A stretch of DNA of 64,000 bases from Paucisalibacillus globulus (GCF_900184735.1 NZ_LT855399.1:124001-188000), one strand, 5' to 3'; shown: positions 9,035 to 16,509, counted from the first letter of the stretch. Notes: generated from the letters alone by a model not told the origin. Numbers and translations are program-made.

Positions 9035-9236
9035 TTAAGATTCTTAATGAAATTGTATACTAAATTCACACTCCCATTTACATGGTCTGAAATAGATATT
9101 GTAGGGTATGTCAATCATCGTGTGGAAAGTTCGCGAATTGGGTTGTGAATTTAAATAATACATTACTTTTAGAATCCTTCACTAAATTTGTTTGAATAGT
9201 ATGATAAAATAAATAAAGATATTGTGAAAAGATGTA

Positions 9237-9264
9237 CTTAAAGTAACTGGGCAGGTTAGTTCAA
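9237..9264 (+). repeat. Cassette repeat R1, type B
   Basis: CTTAAAGTAACTGGGCAGG followed by TTAGTTCAA. Outer dyad arms surround a GGGCAG centre. It is the leftmost clear repeat of the array. Confidence 0.75.
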
Positions 9265-9275
9265 ATTCTGTTTTA

Positions 9276-9307
9276 TATAAATAAAAGACGGTGAAAACGC
9301 ACCGTCT
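9276..9307 (-). terminator. Terminator of the reverse-oriented cassette gene
   Basis: AGACGGTG (9286-9293) pairs perfectly with CACCGTCT (9300-9307). On the minus strand it is followed by TTTTATTT, just after the gene's stop. Confidence 0.75.
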
Positions 9308-9315
9308 ATAATTAG

Positions 9316-9522
9316 CTATTTATTTTGTGTTAATTCTTTGTAATAAAGGTAATCGACTTTATGCTTGGTAGCCATTAACTGTGAAGCCAAAACCGCCGTA
9401 TAAACAGTGGTTAGTACAATTGCTCCAACACCAAGACCTGAAAGGTTTATCTTATTATTAGATGTACTCATTCCATTATTGCTTGTGTTCATTCCATTAT
9501 TACTTGTAGGTGCTTCTTCCAT
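9316..9522 (-). CDS. Small single-pass membrane protein with TSNNGM repeats
   Basis: 68 residues starting at MEEAPTSNNG. This start is chosen because a GAGGGGGT ribosome site precedes it, whereas the longer frame to 9627 has none. The N-terminus has three short tandem repeats of TSNNGM/K, encoded by near-identical DNA. One membrane helix (GVGAIVLTTVYTAVLASQL) follows and then a charged tail. Function unknown. It is the only array gene besides the recombinase on the minus strand. Confidence 0.65.
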   Translation of the reverse strand: MEEAPTSNNGMNTSNNGMSTSNNKINLSGLGVGAIVLTTVYTAVLASQLMATKHKVDYLYYKELTQNK

Positions 9523-9590
9523 TTTGTTGACCCCCTCATTTGTTATAGGGGTATTATTTGTAACGGCATTTAAACTTATACGCAAAAAAT

Positions 9591-9607
9591 AACAGGCAGG
9601 TTCTAAA
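9591..9607 (+). repeat. Degenerate type B repeat remnant
   Basis: AACAGGCAGGTTCTAAA keeps the GGCAGGTT core of type B but has lost the left arm. It lies 25 bp before a good type A copy. Confidence 0.35.
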
Positions 9608-9632
9608 AACTTTAAACTTGTGAACAAATGTA

Positions 9633-9659
9633 CTTAAACTAATGGGTGCAAGAGTTAAA
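9633..9659 (+). repeat. Cassette repeat R2, type A
   Basis: CTTAAACTAATGGGTGCAAG then AGTTAAA. The centre is GGGTGC, with complementary arms AACT/AGTT. Confidence 0.8.
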
Positions 9660-9710
9660 TTAATAATTGTTATTTTATAGTTCTTTTATAAACAATCAGG
9701 GGGGATTGAG

Positions 9711-10235
9711 ATGGAAATAAGGCAATATAATCCCAAAGATGAAATTGGTTGGGTGCGATGTAGAGTTCTTTCATTTTTGGATACTGCGTATTTTGATAAT
9801 GTTTTAAACAAAAAGGAAGATTATCAGAATCCCGCAATTGAATTGGTAGCAGTAGAGGAAGGACAAATTGTAGGTCTGCTGGATATTGAATATGATAATA
9901 GTGAAAAAGCAATATGTACAAAAGGTGAGGGACTTGGTGGTATGATCTGGCATATTGCAATACATCCCGATTATCAAAGAAGGGGTATCGGAACAAAGCT
10001 ATTAGAAAAAGCAGAAAAGATTGCCAAAGAAAAGGGCTTAGACTACCTTGAAGCGTGGACCAGAGATGATGAATGGGTTAACGAGTGGTATAAAAAGAAT
10101 GGATTTGCCAAAGTTTACTCCTATTTACATCTGTTTCTTGAAGGTAAGGAAGTTGAAGATGTAGTGAGAGTAGACAAACCTAATTTTAAGGTTATGCAGG
10201 CTTTTATTCATTATTCTGGAGATGAAAAAAGATAA
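9711..10235 (+). CDS. GNAT family N-acetyltransferase (cassette gene)
   Basis: 174 residues. Acetyl-CoA-binding motif A is clear: IAIHPDYQRRGIGTKLLEKA at about residues 83-102, with the QRRGIG pyrophosphate loop. The usual C-terminal WYKKNGF strand-turn follows. The acceptor substrate cannot be predicted. A very strong CAGGGGGGATTGAG ribosome site precedes the ATG. The gene sits between two type A repeats without a type B in front. Confidence 0.88.
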   Translation: MEIRQYNPKDEIGWVRCRVLSFLDTAYFDNVLNKKEDYQNPAIELVAVEEGQIVGLLDIEYDNSEKAICTKGEGLGGMIWHIAIHPDYQRRGIGTKLLEKAEKIAKEKGLDYLEAWTRDDEWVNEWYKKNGFAKVYSYLHLFLEGKEVEDVVRVDKPNFKVMQAFIHYSGDEKR

Positions 10236-10300
10236 GGTCAAAACTAAATATAATAGGGTTCACGAATGTAATTGTTATGAAAAAAATCTCAAATAACTTT

Positions 10301-10328
10301 CTTCAACTATAGGGTGCAAGAGTTGAAA
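10301..10328 (+). repeat. Cassette repeat R3, type A
   Basis: CTTCAACTATAGGGTGCAAG then AGTTGAAA. The arms TTCAACT and AGTTGAA are perfectly complementary over 7 bp. The C-G pair here corresponds to A-T pairs in other copies. Confidence 0.8.
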
Positions 10329-10365
10329 AGAGCAACGCTGTTATAATCTGCGTTGCTCTTTAATA
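10328..10365. terminator. Bidirectional terminator between GNAT and recombinase
   Basis: AAGAGCAACGC pairs perfectly over 11 bp with GCGTTGCTCTT and is flanked by A and T runs. It directly abuts repeat R3 and closes both convergent genes. Confidence 0.85.
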
Positions 10366-10367
10366 TT

Positions 10368-11207
10368 TTAGAAATATTTTCTATAAAGCTCTTGTCGCAG
10401 TCTACCACTTAGTTCTGCGTATATCCTTGTAGTTTCACTTTTTTCGTGTCCTAATAGGCTTTGGATAACTTCTAATGGGGCACCGTTATTTAACAGGTGT
10501 GTTGCATAACTGTGCCTTAACTGGTGGGGGTGAATTGTTTTATTTATTCCTGCTCGTTTGGAAATACGTTTAATGATATACCTCATCTGAGCAATGCTCA
10601 TTCTGTGTGGAGAGCGTTCTGTCACAAATATTGCTGGATCGTTATCGTATCTGTTATCTAAATATTTCTTCAGCCAAATATCACAACGTATATTAAAGTA
10701 AACTTCTCGCTCCTTATCACCCTTACCACGAACAATGGCAGATTGGCTTCCCCAATTAATACTATTTCGGTCCAAGGTAACAATTTCTCCTATTCGACAA
10801 CCAGTAGAAAACATAAATTCAAATAAGGCTTTTTCCATTGGAGAAAAGCAAGCATCTCTAAGATATTCAATTTCTCTTTCAGTAAGGAATTTGGGAATCC
10901 TCTTTCCAACTCTCGGTTCCTTTATTTTACTAGCAGGATTTAACTCAATGAAACCCTCCTCGTGTAACCAACGAAATAGGGACCGTAAAAATCTAATACG
11001 ATGCGACAAACTTGAAGGCTTTAAGTTATTGCTCGATTCAGCTAAATAATCCTTCAATTGTAGGGTTGATATTTTACTTATGTCGATATTCCCTAAGTAA
11101 TCCATTAATAGCTTTGCTTGCAACCTATAAGCATTTAATGTGTGTACAGAAAAACCCTCAATTCTCTTATCTGCCTCATAACTCTTGGCGGCTTTTGATA
11201 ATAACAT
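10368..11207 (-). CDS. Tyrosine recombinase / integrase of the cassette array
   Basis: 279 residues: an N-terminal SAM-like core-binding domain (about 1-90) and a catalytic domain with the full set Arg138 (TGCRIGEI), Lys162 (GKGDKE), His228-x-x-Arg231 (HQLRHSYATHLL), His254 (LLGHEKSE) and nucleophile Tyr263. Lys-to-His spacing is 66 residues, as in XerC/XerD-type enzymes. IntI integrases have an extra insertion there, so this is not a classical integron integrase. It lies inside the array, transcribed against the cassettes. RBS GGGAGTGAG precedes the ATG. Presumed to cut and join at the flanking repeats (inference). Confidence 0.93.
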   Translation of the reverse strand: MLLSKAAKSYEADKRIEGFSVHTLNAYRLQAKLLMDYLGNIDISKISTLQLKDYLAESSNNLKPSSLSHRIRFLRSLFRWLHEEGFIELNPASKIKEPRVGKRIPKFLTEREIEYLRDACFSPMEKALFEFMFSTGCRIGEIVTLDRNSINWGSQSAIVRGKGDKEREVYFNIRCDIWLKKYLDNRYDNDPAIFVTERSPHRMSIAQMRYIIKRISKRAGINKTIHPHQLRHSYATHLLNNGAPLEVIQSLLGHEKSETTRIYAELSGRLRQELYRKYF

Positions 11208-11227
11208 AATTGCTCACTCCCAAAAAT

Positions 11228-11281
11228 ATTATTATCAACATCTTTACCATCAAGTTGAGTAAAATTAGTTTTGATAATATT
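11228..11281. promoter_or_regulatory. Inverted repeat upstream of the recombinase
   Basis: TATTATCAA near 11231-11240 is complementary to TTGATAATA near 11271-11280, about 30 bp apart, in the promoter region of the recombinase. It is a candidate operator or recombinase core site. Confidence 0.35.
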
Positions 11282-11325
11282 CTGATGAATTGAATGGAAT
11301 TTAATGTTAGAATTAAGATAGGTTA

Positions 11326-11352
11326 TTCAACTAAAGGGGCAGAATCCTTGAA
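11326..11352 (+). repeat. Cassette repeat R4, type B
   Basis: TTCAACTAAAGGGGCAGAAT then CCTTGAA. The outer TTCAA/TTGAA arms are complementary while the inner arm is degenerate. Confidence 0.75.
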
Positions 11353-11410
11353 GAAGGAGTATTTATTTGTTCAAAGAGTTTATTTGAAGAAATTATTTGG
11401 GGGTGCTTTT

Positions 11411-11779
11411 TTGAAAAGGGTATTAATAATAATTTTACTTGTTGTGATTTTGGGAGCTTGTAGTCAGCAAGAGAATGATACCTCTGGAGAAAGAGACGAA
11501 GGCATCATTGTTGATATAAAGAAGGAGACCTCTGATGAGAATTACTACCTCATATTAACTTTACCAAGTGTAGAAGGCATTAACATTTCAGATAAAACAA
11601 GAGATGAATTGATTGAATTAGCAGTAGAAAATAATGGTGCTTTTTATAGAGTTACCCAAGAAAAGTACGAAGAATGGAACTTAGAAATAGGTCAACGAAT
11701 CATCGGTTACTATAGTGATGTTGGAGAATCCCAACCCCCTGTATTGTTTACCAATAAAATAGAGGTATTTTCACAATAG
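11411..11779 (+). CDS. DUF3221-like lipoprotein (cassette gene)
   Basis: 122 residues from a TTG start with GGGGGTG in front. This start places a standard lipoprotein signal (KRVLIIILLVVILGAC) at the N-terminus. The longer frame from 11294 would read through repeat R4. The rest (GIIVDIKKE..., IGQRIIGYYSDVGES...) resembles YobA/DUF3221 proteins, small secreted beta-rich lipoproteins of unknown role in Bacillus. Bounded by repeats R4 and R5. Confidence 0.7.
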   Translation: MKRVLIIILLVVILGACSQQENDTSGERDEGIIVDIKKETSDENYYLILTLPSVEGINISDKTRDELIELAVENNGAFYRVTQEKYEEWNLEIGQRIIGYYSDVGESQPPVLFTNKIEVFSQ

Positions 11780-11792
11780 TTATGATGGCTTT

Positions 11793-11819
11793 ATTAAACA
11801 AACGGGTGCATTAGTTAAA
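11793..11819 (+). repeat. Cassette repeat R5, type A
   Basis: ATTAAACAAACGGGTGCATT then AGTTAAA. It is followed directly by the AAAGGTGA ribosome site of the next gene, with no terminator between. Confidence 0.8.
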
Positions 11820-11840
11820 AATAAAAAAGGTGATCTAATA

Positions 11841-12308
11841 GTGAATATACAAGTCAAACTGAAAGATATAATTGAAGAAATGGAAATGCAATTTGAAGAG
11901 TCACTTTCATTATTAAATATGAAAACGGGTGAAATAGTGTTAGTAACATCGGAGGACTTGAGAGCTGCTGAAGACGAAAAACCATTTGAACATTTACCTG
12001 AATGGGAACAAGAAAATAGAAAGATTGCAATTGATGTGGTTGAAAACTTTGAAAATTATATAGAGTTACCTACTAAATATGAAGTGAATGAATATGAAAT
12101 AATGGAAAACTTTTGCTCGACTGTAAGTGATCAACAGAAGCAAGAATCCTTATTAAGGGCAATCAAGGGAAAGGGTGCCTTTAGAAGATTTAAGGACAAA
12201 ATAATTGATTTTGAAATTGAAGAACAATGGTATACATACCGTGACGAGAGTTTTAAACAAATTGCGATTGAATGGTGTCAGGAAAATAAAATAAACTTTT
12301 TTGAATAG
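11841..12308 (+). CDS. UPF0158 family protein (cassette gene)
   Basis: 155 residues, GTG start with AAAGGTGAT in front. Hallmarks of UPF0158 (PF03682) are GAFRRFKDKI, EQWYTYRDESFKQIAIEWC and the DLRAAED region. An acidic, cytoplasmic protein of unknown function, often found in mobile or accessory DNA. Base use matches its neighbours. Confidence 0.8.
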   Translation: MNIQVKLKDIIEEMEMQFEESLSLLNMKTGEIVLVTSEDLRAAEDEKPFEHLPEWEQENRKIAIDVVENFENYIELPTKYEVNEYEIMENFCSTVSDQQKQESLLRAIKGKGAFRRFKDKIIDFEIEEQWYTYRDESFKQIAIEWCQENKINFFE

Positions 12309-12354
12309 AGATGACAAGGGGTGATTATTGAACCAAATTGTAACCCCCTTTTCT
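12309..12354 (+). terminator. Degenerate type A repeat fused to a terminator
   Basis: GACAAGGGGTGATTATTGAA looks like a decayed type A core. Its AAGGGGT pairs with AACCCCCTT downstream, followed by TTCTT. Confidence 0.5.
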
Positions 12355-12355
12355 T

Positions 12356-12383
12356 ATTAAAGTAAAGGGGCAGGTTTGTTTAA
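12356..12383 (+). repeat. Cassette repeat R6, type B
   Basis: ATTAAAGTAAAGGGGCAGGT then TTGTTTAA. The TTAAA/TTTAA outer arms keep pairing although the bases differ from R4, a compensatory change. Confidence 0.78.
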
Positions 12384-12449
12384 GAAGGATTATCTAATAT
12401 TTAGAAGGTAATAAGGGCAAATTTAAAAAAAGAATGTAAGAGGTGTAAT

Positions 12450-12902
12450 ATGAAACAATTTGTACTTGTGATGTTTACTGTCTCTTTTTTAGTAATTTGT
12501 CCTACATATTCAAATGCAATAACAACGCCTTGTAGTATGGTTTTAAACCCAATTGATAAAGAATTGAAAAACGCAAGGGGGGTAGCTTTGGTTTATAAAG
12601 TTCAGTTACGTCCACCAAGTTTTGAAAGAACAAATATAAGTATTCTTGGGGTCCATCTTCCTGAACCATCATCCTATGGAAATTACGATAGCTACGAAGG
12701 CTTTGCATACATACCAGAAGAAATTAGTTGGCGTTTCAAGCTATACCCATCGCCAGAACAAGATAGTCCAACTTGGGCTGGAAGGTTTGATGAAATTACA
12801 GCGAAAATTGAGAATGTAGAAGTTCAGCTACGTCTATCTAATTCAAAAACAGAAAAATTAGGACCCAGTATATTAGAAAGTAACGTCAAATATTGTAAGT
12901 AG
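12450..12902 (+). CDS. Secreted protein of unknown function (cassette gene)
   Basis: 150 residues with a signal peptide (residues 1-23, ending YSNA). The mature part has only two cysteines, one near each end (PCSM and KYCK), which could form a disulfide. It is otherwise beta-rich with several tryptophans and prolines. No family is recognised. RBS AGAGGTG precedes the ATG. Bounded by R6 (type B) upstream and R7 (type A plus terminator) downstream. Confidence 0.6.
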   Translation: MKQFVLVMFTVSFLVICPTYSNAITTPCSMVLNPIDKELKNARGVALVYKVQLRPPSFERTNISILGVHLPEPSSYGNYDSYEGFAYIPEEISWRFKLYPSPEQDSPTWAGRFDEITAKIENVEVQLRLSNSKTEKLGPSILESNVKYCK

Positions 12903-12904
12903 AT

Positions 12905-12931
12905 ATTGAGTTAACGGGTGCGATTGTTTAA
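12905..12931 (+). repeat. Cassette repeat R7, type A
   Basis: ATTGAGTTAACGGGTGCGAT then TGTTTAA. Its right arm also forms the left side of the terminator. Confidence 0.75.
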
Positions 12932-12950
12932 TGGGAACAGTCGCTTTTTT
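12920..12950 (+). terminator. Terminator built on the type A repeat
   Basis: GCGATTGTT pairs with AACAGTCGC (one G-U) and is followed by six T. Confidence 0.8.
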
Positions 12951-13019
12951 ACTTAATTGAACATAAAATAATATCTACTCACTGTAATGTTACGATAATT
13001 ATCTATAGGGAGGTCTAAA

Positions 13020-13511
13020 ATGAAAAGAGTAGGTAAATTTGTTTTAAGGATAAGTTTTGTATTCTATTTATTAGCACTGATAGTTTTATTATTCTTAGGT
13101 TCAAGAGGAGATATGATGGCAGGAATGTCATTAATTGAATATGTTAAAAGCTCTTCAAATTTAGTTCCATTTAAAACGATAAGTACATATATTAAGGCAA
13201 TTTTTGACGGTAGTATGAATATAGACATACCAATTAAAAACCTGTTTGGAAATGCTTTTATGTTTTTACCAATGGGCATCTACCTGCCTTCCTTTTTAAG
13301 AAAAGTAAACAAATTAAGTGTATTTGCATTTGCAATGGTTATATTGTTATTCGTTATTGAGGTAATACAAATAGTTACAAGAAGAGGAAGTTTTGATGTT
13401 GATGACTTCATTCTTAATATGTTTGGAGCTTTGATTGGTTTTTCAATTTGGAAGATGAATTCTATTCAAAAATTGATAAATAGAACTTCATTTCAATCTA
13501 ATAGTTTGTGA
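13020..13511 (+). CDS. VanZ-like family membrane protein (cassette gene)
   Basis: 163 residues with four membrane helices. The VanZ-family hallmarks are all present: NLVPFKTI, NLFGNAFMFLPMGIYLP, EVIQIVTRRGSFDVDDFILNMFG (read as separate blocks). VanZ itself gives low-level teicoplanin resistance, but most homologues have no known role. RBS GGGAGGT. Bounded by R7 and R8. Confidence 0.85.
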   Translation: MKRVGKFVLRISFVFYLLALIVLLFLGSRGDMMAGMSLIEYVKSSSNLVPFKTISTYIKAIFDGSMNIDIPIKNLFGNAFMFLPMGIYLPSFLRKVNKLSVFAFAMVILLFVIEVIQIVTRRGSFDVDDFILNMFGALIGFSIWKMNSIQKLINRTSFQSNSL

Positions 13512-13520
13512 AGAAATGTT

Positions 13521-13548
13521 CTTAAACTAAAGGGTGCAATACTTAAAC
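13521..13548 (+). repeat. Cassette repeat R8, type A
   Basis: CTTAAACTAAAGGGTGCAAT then ACTTAAAC, 10 bp after the VanZ-like stop codon. Confidence 0.8.
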
Positions 13549-13551
13549 AAT

Positions 13552-13589
13552 AGGGATCATCATTAATGATAATTCCTGTTTATTTTTTT
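13552..13589 (+). terminator. Terminator following R8
   Basis: AGGGATCATCATT pairs with AATGATAATTCCT with small interruptions. A T-rich tract leads into repeat R9. Confidence 0.65.
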
Positions 13590-13590
13590 G

Positions 13591-13618
13591 CTTTACTAAC
13601 GGGGCAGTTTTGAAGAAG
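13591..13618 (+). repeat. Cassette repeat R9, type B
   Basis: CTTTACTAACGGGGCAGTTT then TGAAGAAG. Confidence 0.78.
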
Positions 13619-13720
13619 CACCAATGAACTATTTGTACTTCTGTTTGGAAAGTTTATCAAGAAGTGGAACATAAACTTCTTTCAACCGTATCAAATTATA
13701 ATGCAGAAGGAGTGAAAGGC

Positions 13721-14092
13721 TTGAGGAAAATATTTGTATTAGTATTTTTGTTAGTTTTAATTTTATCGGCTTGTAATTCATCAAAATTGAGTTTTAGTGA
13801 AATTGAAAATGTACCTAATAATGTGCAAGACAAAGTTGATTCCAATTTAAAACTTCAATCAATCACTGATGGTGGGAAAGGATATTATATTGTTTTTCAT
13901 TCAAGTGGAGATGTAGAAACTGATTTAGAAACACAAGGAGATACTGTAACAATAAAGATTAATGTAACCAATCTGCAAGATGATGTTTTAAAGCAAAATA
14001 CATACTATTTAACGACAGGACCAGAACCCAATAAAATAGATGTTCTGGTAAATGGTGAATCAATACCTTTTGATAACGTAACAATTCAATAA
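13721..14092 (+). CDS. Putative lipoprotein (cassette gene)
   Basis: 123 residues from a TTG start placed eight bases after AGAAGGAG. This start yields a lipoprotein signal ending ILSAC, whereas upstream codons have no ribosome site. The mature part (about 105 residues) alternates beta strands and has no family I recognise. Bounded by type B repeats on both sides. Its stop codon lies inside R10. Confidence 0.65.
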   Translation: MRKIFVLVFLLVLILSACNSSKLSFSEIENVPNNVQDKVDSNLKLQSITDGGKGYYIVFHSSGDVETDLETQGDTVTIKINVTNLQDDVLKQNTYYLTTGPEPNKIDVLVNGESIPFDNVTIQ

Positions 14093-14121
14093 GCAACGGG
14101 GCAATTCTCTACTAAGTTGAA
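14085..14121 (+). repeat. Cassette repeat R10, type B, expanded
   Basis: TTCAATAAGCAACGGGGCAA then a loosened right arm ending AAGTTGAA. It overlaps the stop codon of the preceding lipoprotein gene. Confidence 0.55.
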
Positions 14122-14153
14122 CTTAATATAATTTAAAAACAAAGGGAAGCCTT

Positions 14154-14181
14154 ATTAAGCTAACGGGTGCAATAGTTAAAC
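14154..14181 (+). repeat. Cassette repeat R11, type A
   Basis: ATTAAGCTAACGGGTGCAAT then AGTTAAAC. Only 32 bp separate it from R10, with no reading frame between. Confidence 0.82.
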
Positions 14182-14182
14182 A

Positions 14183-14209
14183 AGGTGATCCAAATGGTAT
14201 CGCTTTTTT
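14183..14209 (+). terminator. Terminator following R11
   Basis: GTGATCC pairs with GGTATCGC (one bulge), followed by six T. The same GTGAT/ATCGC pairing recurs after R15. Confidence 0.7.
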
Positions 14210-14265
14210 CTTATGATTAAAATATCGTTTTTATTTTTGGAATCTAATGTTGGTGTTTAGATGAA

Positions 14266-14290
14266 AGTTATTATAGGCAGGTTAGTGGAA
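14266..14290 (+). repeat. Cassette repeat R12, degenerate type B
   Basis: AGTTATTATAGGCAGGTTAG then TGGAA keeps the GGCAGGTTAGT core. Confidence 0.5.
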
Positions 14291-14366
14291 GAAGAGCAGT
14301 TATTTTTACAAAAAAATGAACTTGTAATTATCATATTAAAATCAAGAATCTGACGGAGGGAATGAA

Positions 14367-15077
14367 GTGAGTAACAGTACGAGAGAGATTTATAATAAGT
14401 TAGCCTCTACATATCAAAACGATGTTGATAAGGGGAGTCCTTATAACAGTTATTATGAACGCCCAGCCATGATGGAGGCTTTGCCTTCTCAACTATCTGG
14501 TAAAAAGGTACTTGACGCTGGTTGTTCGGCTGGGTGGTATTCTTCCCAATTATTGCAACAAGGAGCGAAAGTGACTGGTGTAGATCTAAGTCCTGAAATG
14601 GTGAGAGTAGCGAATCAACGTTTGGGGGAGAAGGTGACATTCCTTTGTCACGACCTTCAAGAACGCCTTCCGTTTAAAGACGACTCCTTCGATGTGATTT
14701 TAAGCTCACTTACGCTTCATTATCTAAAGGATTGGACTTACACATTTCAGGAATTCAACCGCATTCTAAAAGCAGGCGGAACCTTTTTATTTTCGGTTCA
14801 TCACCCATTTATGGATTATACAAGATTTGATTGTGAGGATTACTTTAAAACCCAATTATTATCAGAAACCTGGAACAAACCTAATATTACAATTGATGTG
14901 AGTTTTTACAGAAGGCCCCTGCAAAGCATTGTAAATGAAACTACCCAATTTTTCAATCTCGATCAGTTGATTGAACCCAAACCGATAGAGAAGATGAAAA
15001 CTGAAAAAGAAGATTCTTATTACTATCTCATGACAAAACCTCATTTTCTTATAGTGAAAGCTGCGTCAAAAAAGTAA
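14367..15077 (+). CDS. Class I SAM-dependent methyltransferase (cassette gene)
   Basis: 236 residues from a GTG start with GGAGGG in front. SAM-binding motif I is [12 protein letters not shown] (about residues 48-59), motif [13 protein letters not shown], and the post-I block [14 protein letters not shown]. It belongs to the broad Methyltransf_11/UbiE-like group, so the substrate is open. It sits between R12 (B) and R13 (A). Confidence 0.88.
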   Translation: MSNSTREIYNKLASTYQNDVDKGSPYNSYYERPAMMEALPSQLSGKKVLDAGCSAGWYSSQLLQQGAKVTGVDLSPEMVRVANQRLGEKVTFLCHDLQERLPFKDDSFDVILSSLTLHYLKDWTYTFQEFNRILKAGGTFLFSVHHPFMDYTRFDCEDYFKTQLLSETWNKPNITIDVSFYRRPLQSIVNETTQFFNLDQLIEPKPIEKMKTEKEDSYYYLMTKPHFLIVKAASKK

Positions 15078-15102
15078 TGAAAATCTATTTTGGATTTAGT
15101 AT

Positions 15103-15129
15103 AACTATTCAAAGGGTGAATTAGTTTAA
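15103..15129 (+). repeat. Cassette repeat R13, degenerate type A
   Basis: AACTATTCAAAGGGTGAATT then AGTTTAA, with the central C lost from GGGTGC. Confidence 0.6.
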
Positions 15130-15144
15130 TATAATCAACTGCAT

Positions 15145-15172
15145 ACTATACTAATGGGGCAGTTTAGTTGAA
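15145..15172 (+). repeat. Cassette repeat R14, type B
   Basis: ACTATACTAATGGGGCAGTT then TAGTTGAA, 15 bp after R13. Confidence 0.78.
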
Positions 15173-15230
15173 TAAGAAATCACAAAAGTAATGAAAATTT
15201 ACTTTAAAATAAGATTAAACGGGGGGTTAT

Positions 15231-15710
15231 ATGCGAAAAGTTTATCAAGATAGAACAGCATTACCTGGAGCTATGATTGTTAATTTAGAAGATACTGAGA
15301 TTATATCAGCAGGAACAACCATTTATTCAATGGGTGTTCATGATAGAAATGAGGAATATCAAAGATACGCTAACTATTATGATATTCAATTTATATTTGA
15401 CGATAATATTCCACGTATAGCGTTTTTTACGGTTCCACATGTTGATATTATGGCACAAGATAGTAAAGGTGGATTTATCGGAACTGTTGACCACCAATGT
15501 GACCTAGAAAGTAATGCACCAATTTGTTATATCAATAAGGAGTTGGAGAGCTTCAAAATTTCTGAAAACGGAAAAGATTTTCTGAGCAACGTTGAATCAT
15601 GGCAAGAGAACATGAAACCATATGATAAAATTACCGTTTATCGTTCGAAAGCAGATGCAGAAACGGAACTAGAATTTATCGATTTGTCTGATATTCTTCC
15701 ATTATTATAA
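15231..15710 (+). CDS. Hypothetical cytoplasmic protein (cassette gene)
   Basis: 159 residues, ATG start with GGGGGGTT. No signal peptide or membrane segment. The central part (IQFIFDDNIPRIAFFTVPHVDIMA) looks beta-rich, and the C-terminus is acidic. No family is recognised. Bounded by R14 (B) and R15 (A) with a terminator. Confidence 0.65.
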   Translation: MRKVYQDRTALPGAMIVNLEDTEIISAGTTIYSMGVHDRNEEYQRYANYYDIQFIFDDNIPRIAFFTVPHVDIMAQDSKGGFIGTVDHQCDLESNAPICYINKELESFKISENGKDFLSNVESWQENMKPYDKITVYRSKADAETELEFIDLSDILPLL

Positions 15711-15716
15711 AATCTT

Positions 15717-15743
15717 CCTGAACTAACAGGTGCCATTGTGAAA
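15717..15743 (+). repeat. Cassette repeat R15, type A
   Basis: CCTGAACTAACAGGTGCCAT then TGTGAAA, 7 bp after the preceding stop codon. Confidence 0.7.
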
Positions 15744-15745
15744 GA

Positions 15746-15774
15746 AGGTGATTATTTGATTGATCGCTTTTTTT
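15746..15774 (+). terminator. Terminator following R15
   Basis: GTGAT pairs with ATCGC across a short A/T loop, followed by seven T. Confidence 0.65.
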
Positions 15775-15853
15775 ATAGGAAAATTAAAATAATGTTTTTG
15801 GAATATTATGTTAGCACTGGGATATAGATATTGGGCTATCGGGGGGATGTTGT

Positions 15854-16414
15854 TTGCAAATACAGAGTTTCTCATTGGTTTGGTCAATTATTATATACGG
15901 TAGTATAGTCCTTTTAATCTTCCTTTTCCCAAGGTCTCGCATATTTATTAATAGGGCTTTCGACTTCAGCGTTCTAAAAAAACCTCAAACCTATCTCATA
16001 ATGTTTATCGCATTAATGACTATTTTCATTGCGAATTTAATCATCTTTAATCGTACATTAACCTCTATGTTTGATTTTTGGACAAGGGAATATTCCTATT
16101 CCTATACATCTTTGTTGGATAATATCGAGTTATTCCAATTTCTCATTTATACCGTAATAATAGCTCCCATTATGGAGGAAGTGTTGTTTAGAATACCAAT
16201 ATCTATTTGGATGAATAGATTAACTTACTTTATTTTAGCACTATTAATCTCATCCATTTTATTTGGATTTATACATCCAGAATATCCGTTATTTGGTTTT
16301 GTATTGGGCGTTTCATTTGGTTTTACATACAAACTATCAAGGTCAATAGTTCCCGCAATACTTATTCATGTTATTTGGAATATATTTTCACTATTTTATT
16401 TTAACTACATTTAG
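15854..16414 (+). CDS. CPBP family intramembrane metalloprotease (cassette gene)
   Basis: 186 residues from a TTG start with GGGGGGAT in front. An ATG seven bases upstream is out of frame. About six membrane helices. All three CPBP (Abi/CAAX) motifs are visible: EEVLFR, FGFIH and HVIWN. Homologues include CAAX-like proteases and bacteriocin self-immunity proteins. The role here is open. Confidence 0.88.
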   Translation: MQIQSFSLVWSIIIYGSIVLLIFLFPRSRIFINRAFDFSVLKKPQTYLIMFIALMTIFIANLIIFNRTLTSMFDFWTREYSYSYTSLLDNIELFQFLIYTVIIAPIMEEVLFRIPISIWMNRLTYFILALLISSILFGFIHPEYPLFGFVLGVSFGFTYKLSRSIVPAILIHVIWNIFSLFYFNYI

Positions 16415-16422
16415 CTTCATTT

Positions 16423-16452
16423 GTTCTTAATTTATAGGATGTGTTACTTCAA
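16423..16452 (+). repeat. Cassette repeat R16, degenerate type A
   Basis: GTTCTTAATTTATAGGATGT then GTTACTTCAA. The following AAGACGCATTCTTT can pair with it as a weak terminator. Confidence 0.45.
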
Positions 16453-16471
16453 TAAGGAAGACGCATTCTTT

Positions 16472-16499
16472 ATTCAACTATTGGGGCAGCTCAGTTCAA
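16472..16499 (+). repeat. Cassette repeat R17, type B
   Basis: ATTCAACTATTGGGGCAGCT then CAGTTCAA, directly before the AAGGAGGG ribosome site of the next gene. Confidence 0.78.
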
Positions 16500-16509
16500 C
16501 AAGGAGGGA

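Larger units (their letters stand above)
8822..9236. other. Gene-poor left flank of the cassette array
   Basis: About 415 bp without a convincing gene. A 26-codon frame at 8824-8904 has no ribosome site and is not called. The region contains the left boundary repeat at 8919-8962 and a terminator-like dyad at 8983-9034. The rest is plain AT-rich sequence. Confidence 0.5.

Noticed and set aside
10368-11207. Classical integron integrase IntI
   Set aside because: The Lys-to-HxxR spacing (66 residues) leaves no room for the IntI-specific insertion, and the sites are far shorter than attC.
11294-11410. Longer N-terminus of the DUF3221-like lipoprotein
   Set aside because: It would read through repeat R4 and bury the lipoprotein signal in mid-protein. 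The TTG at 11411 with GGGGGTG is better.
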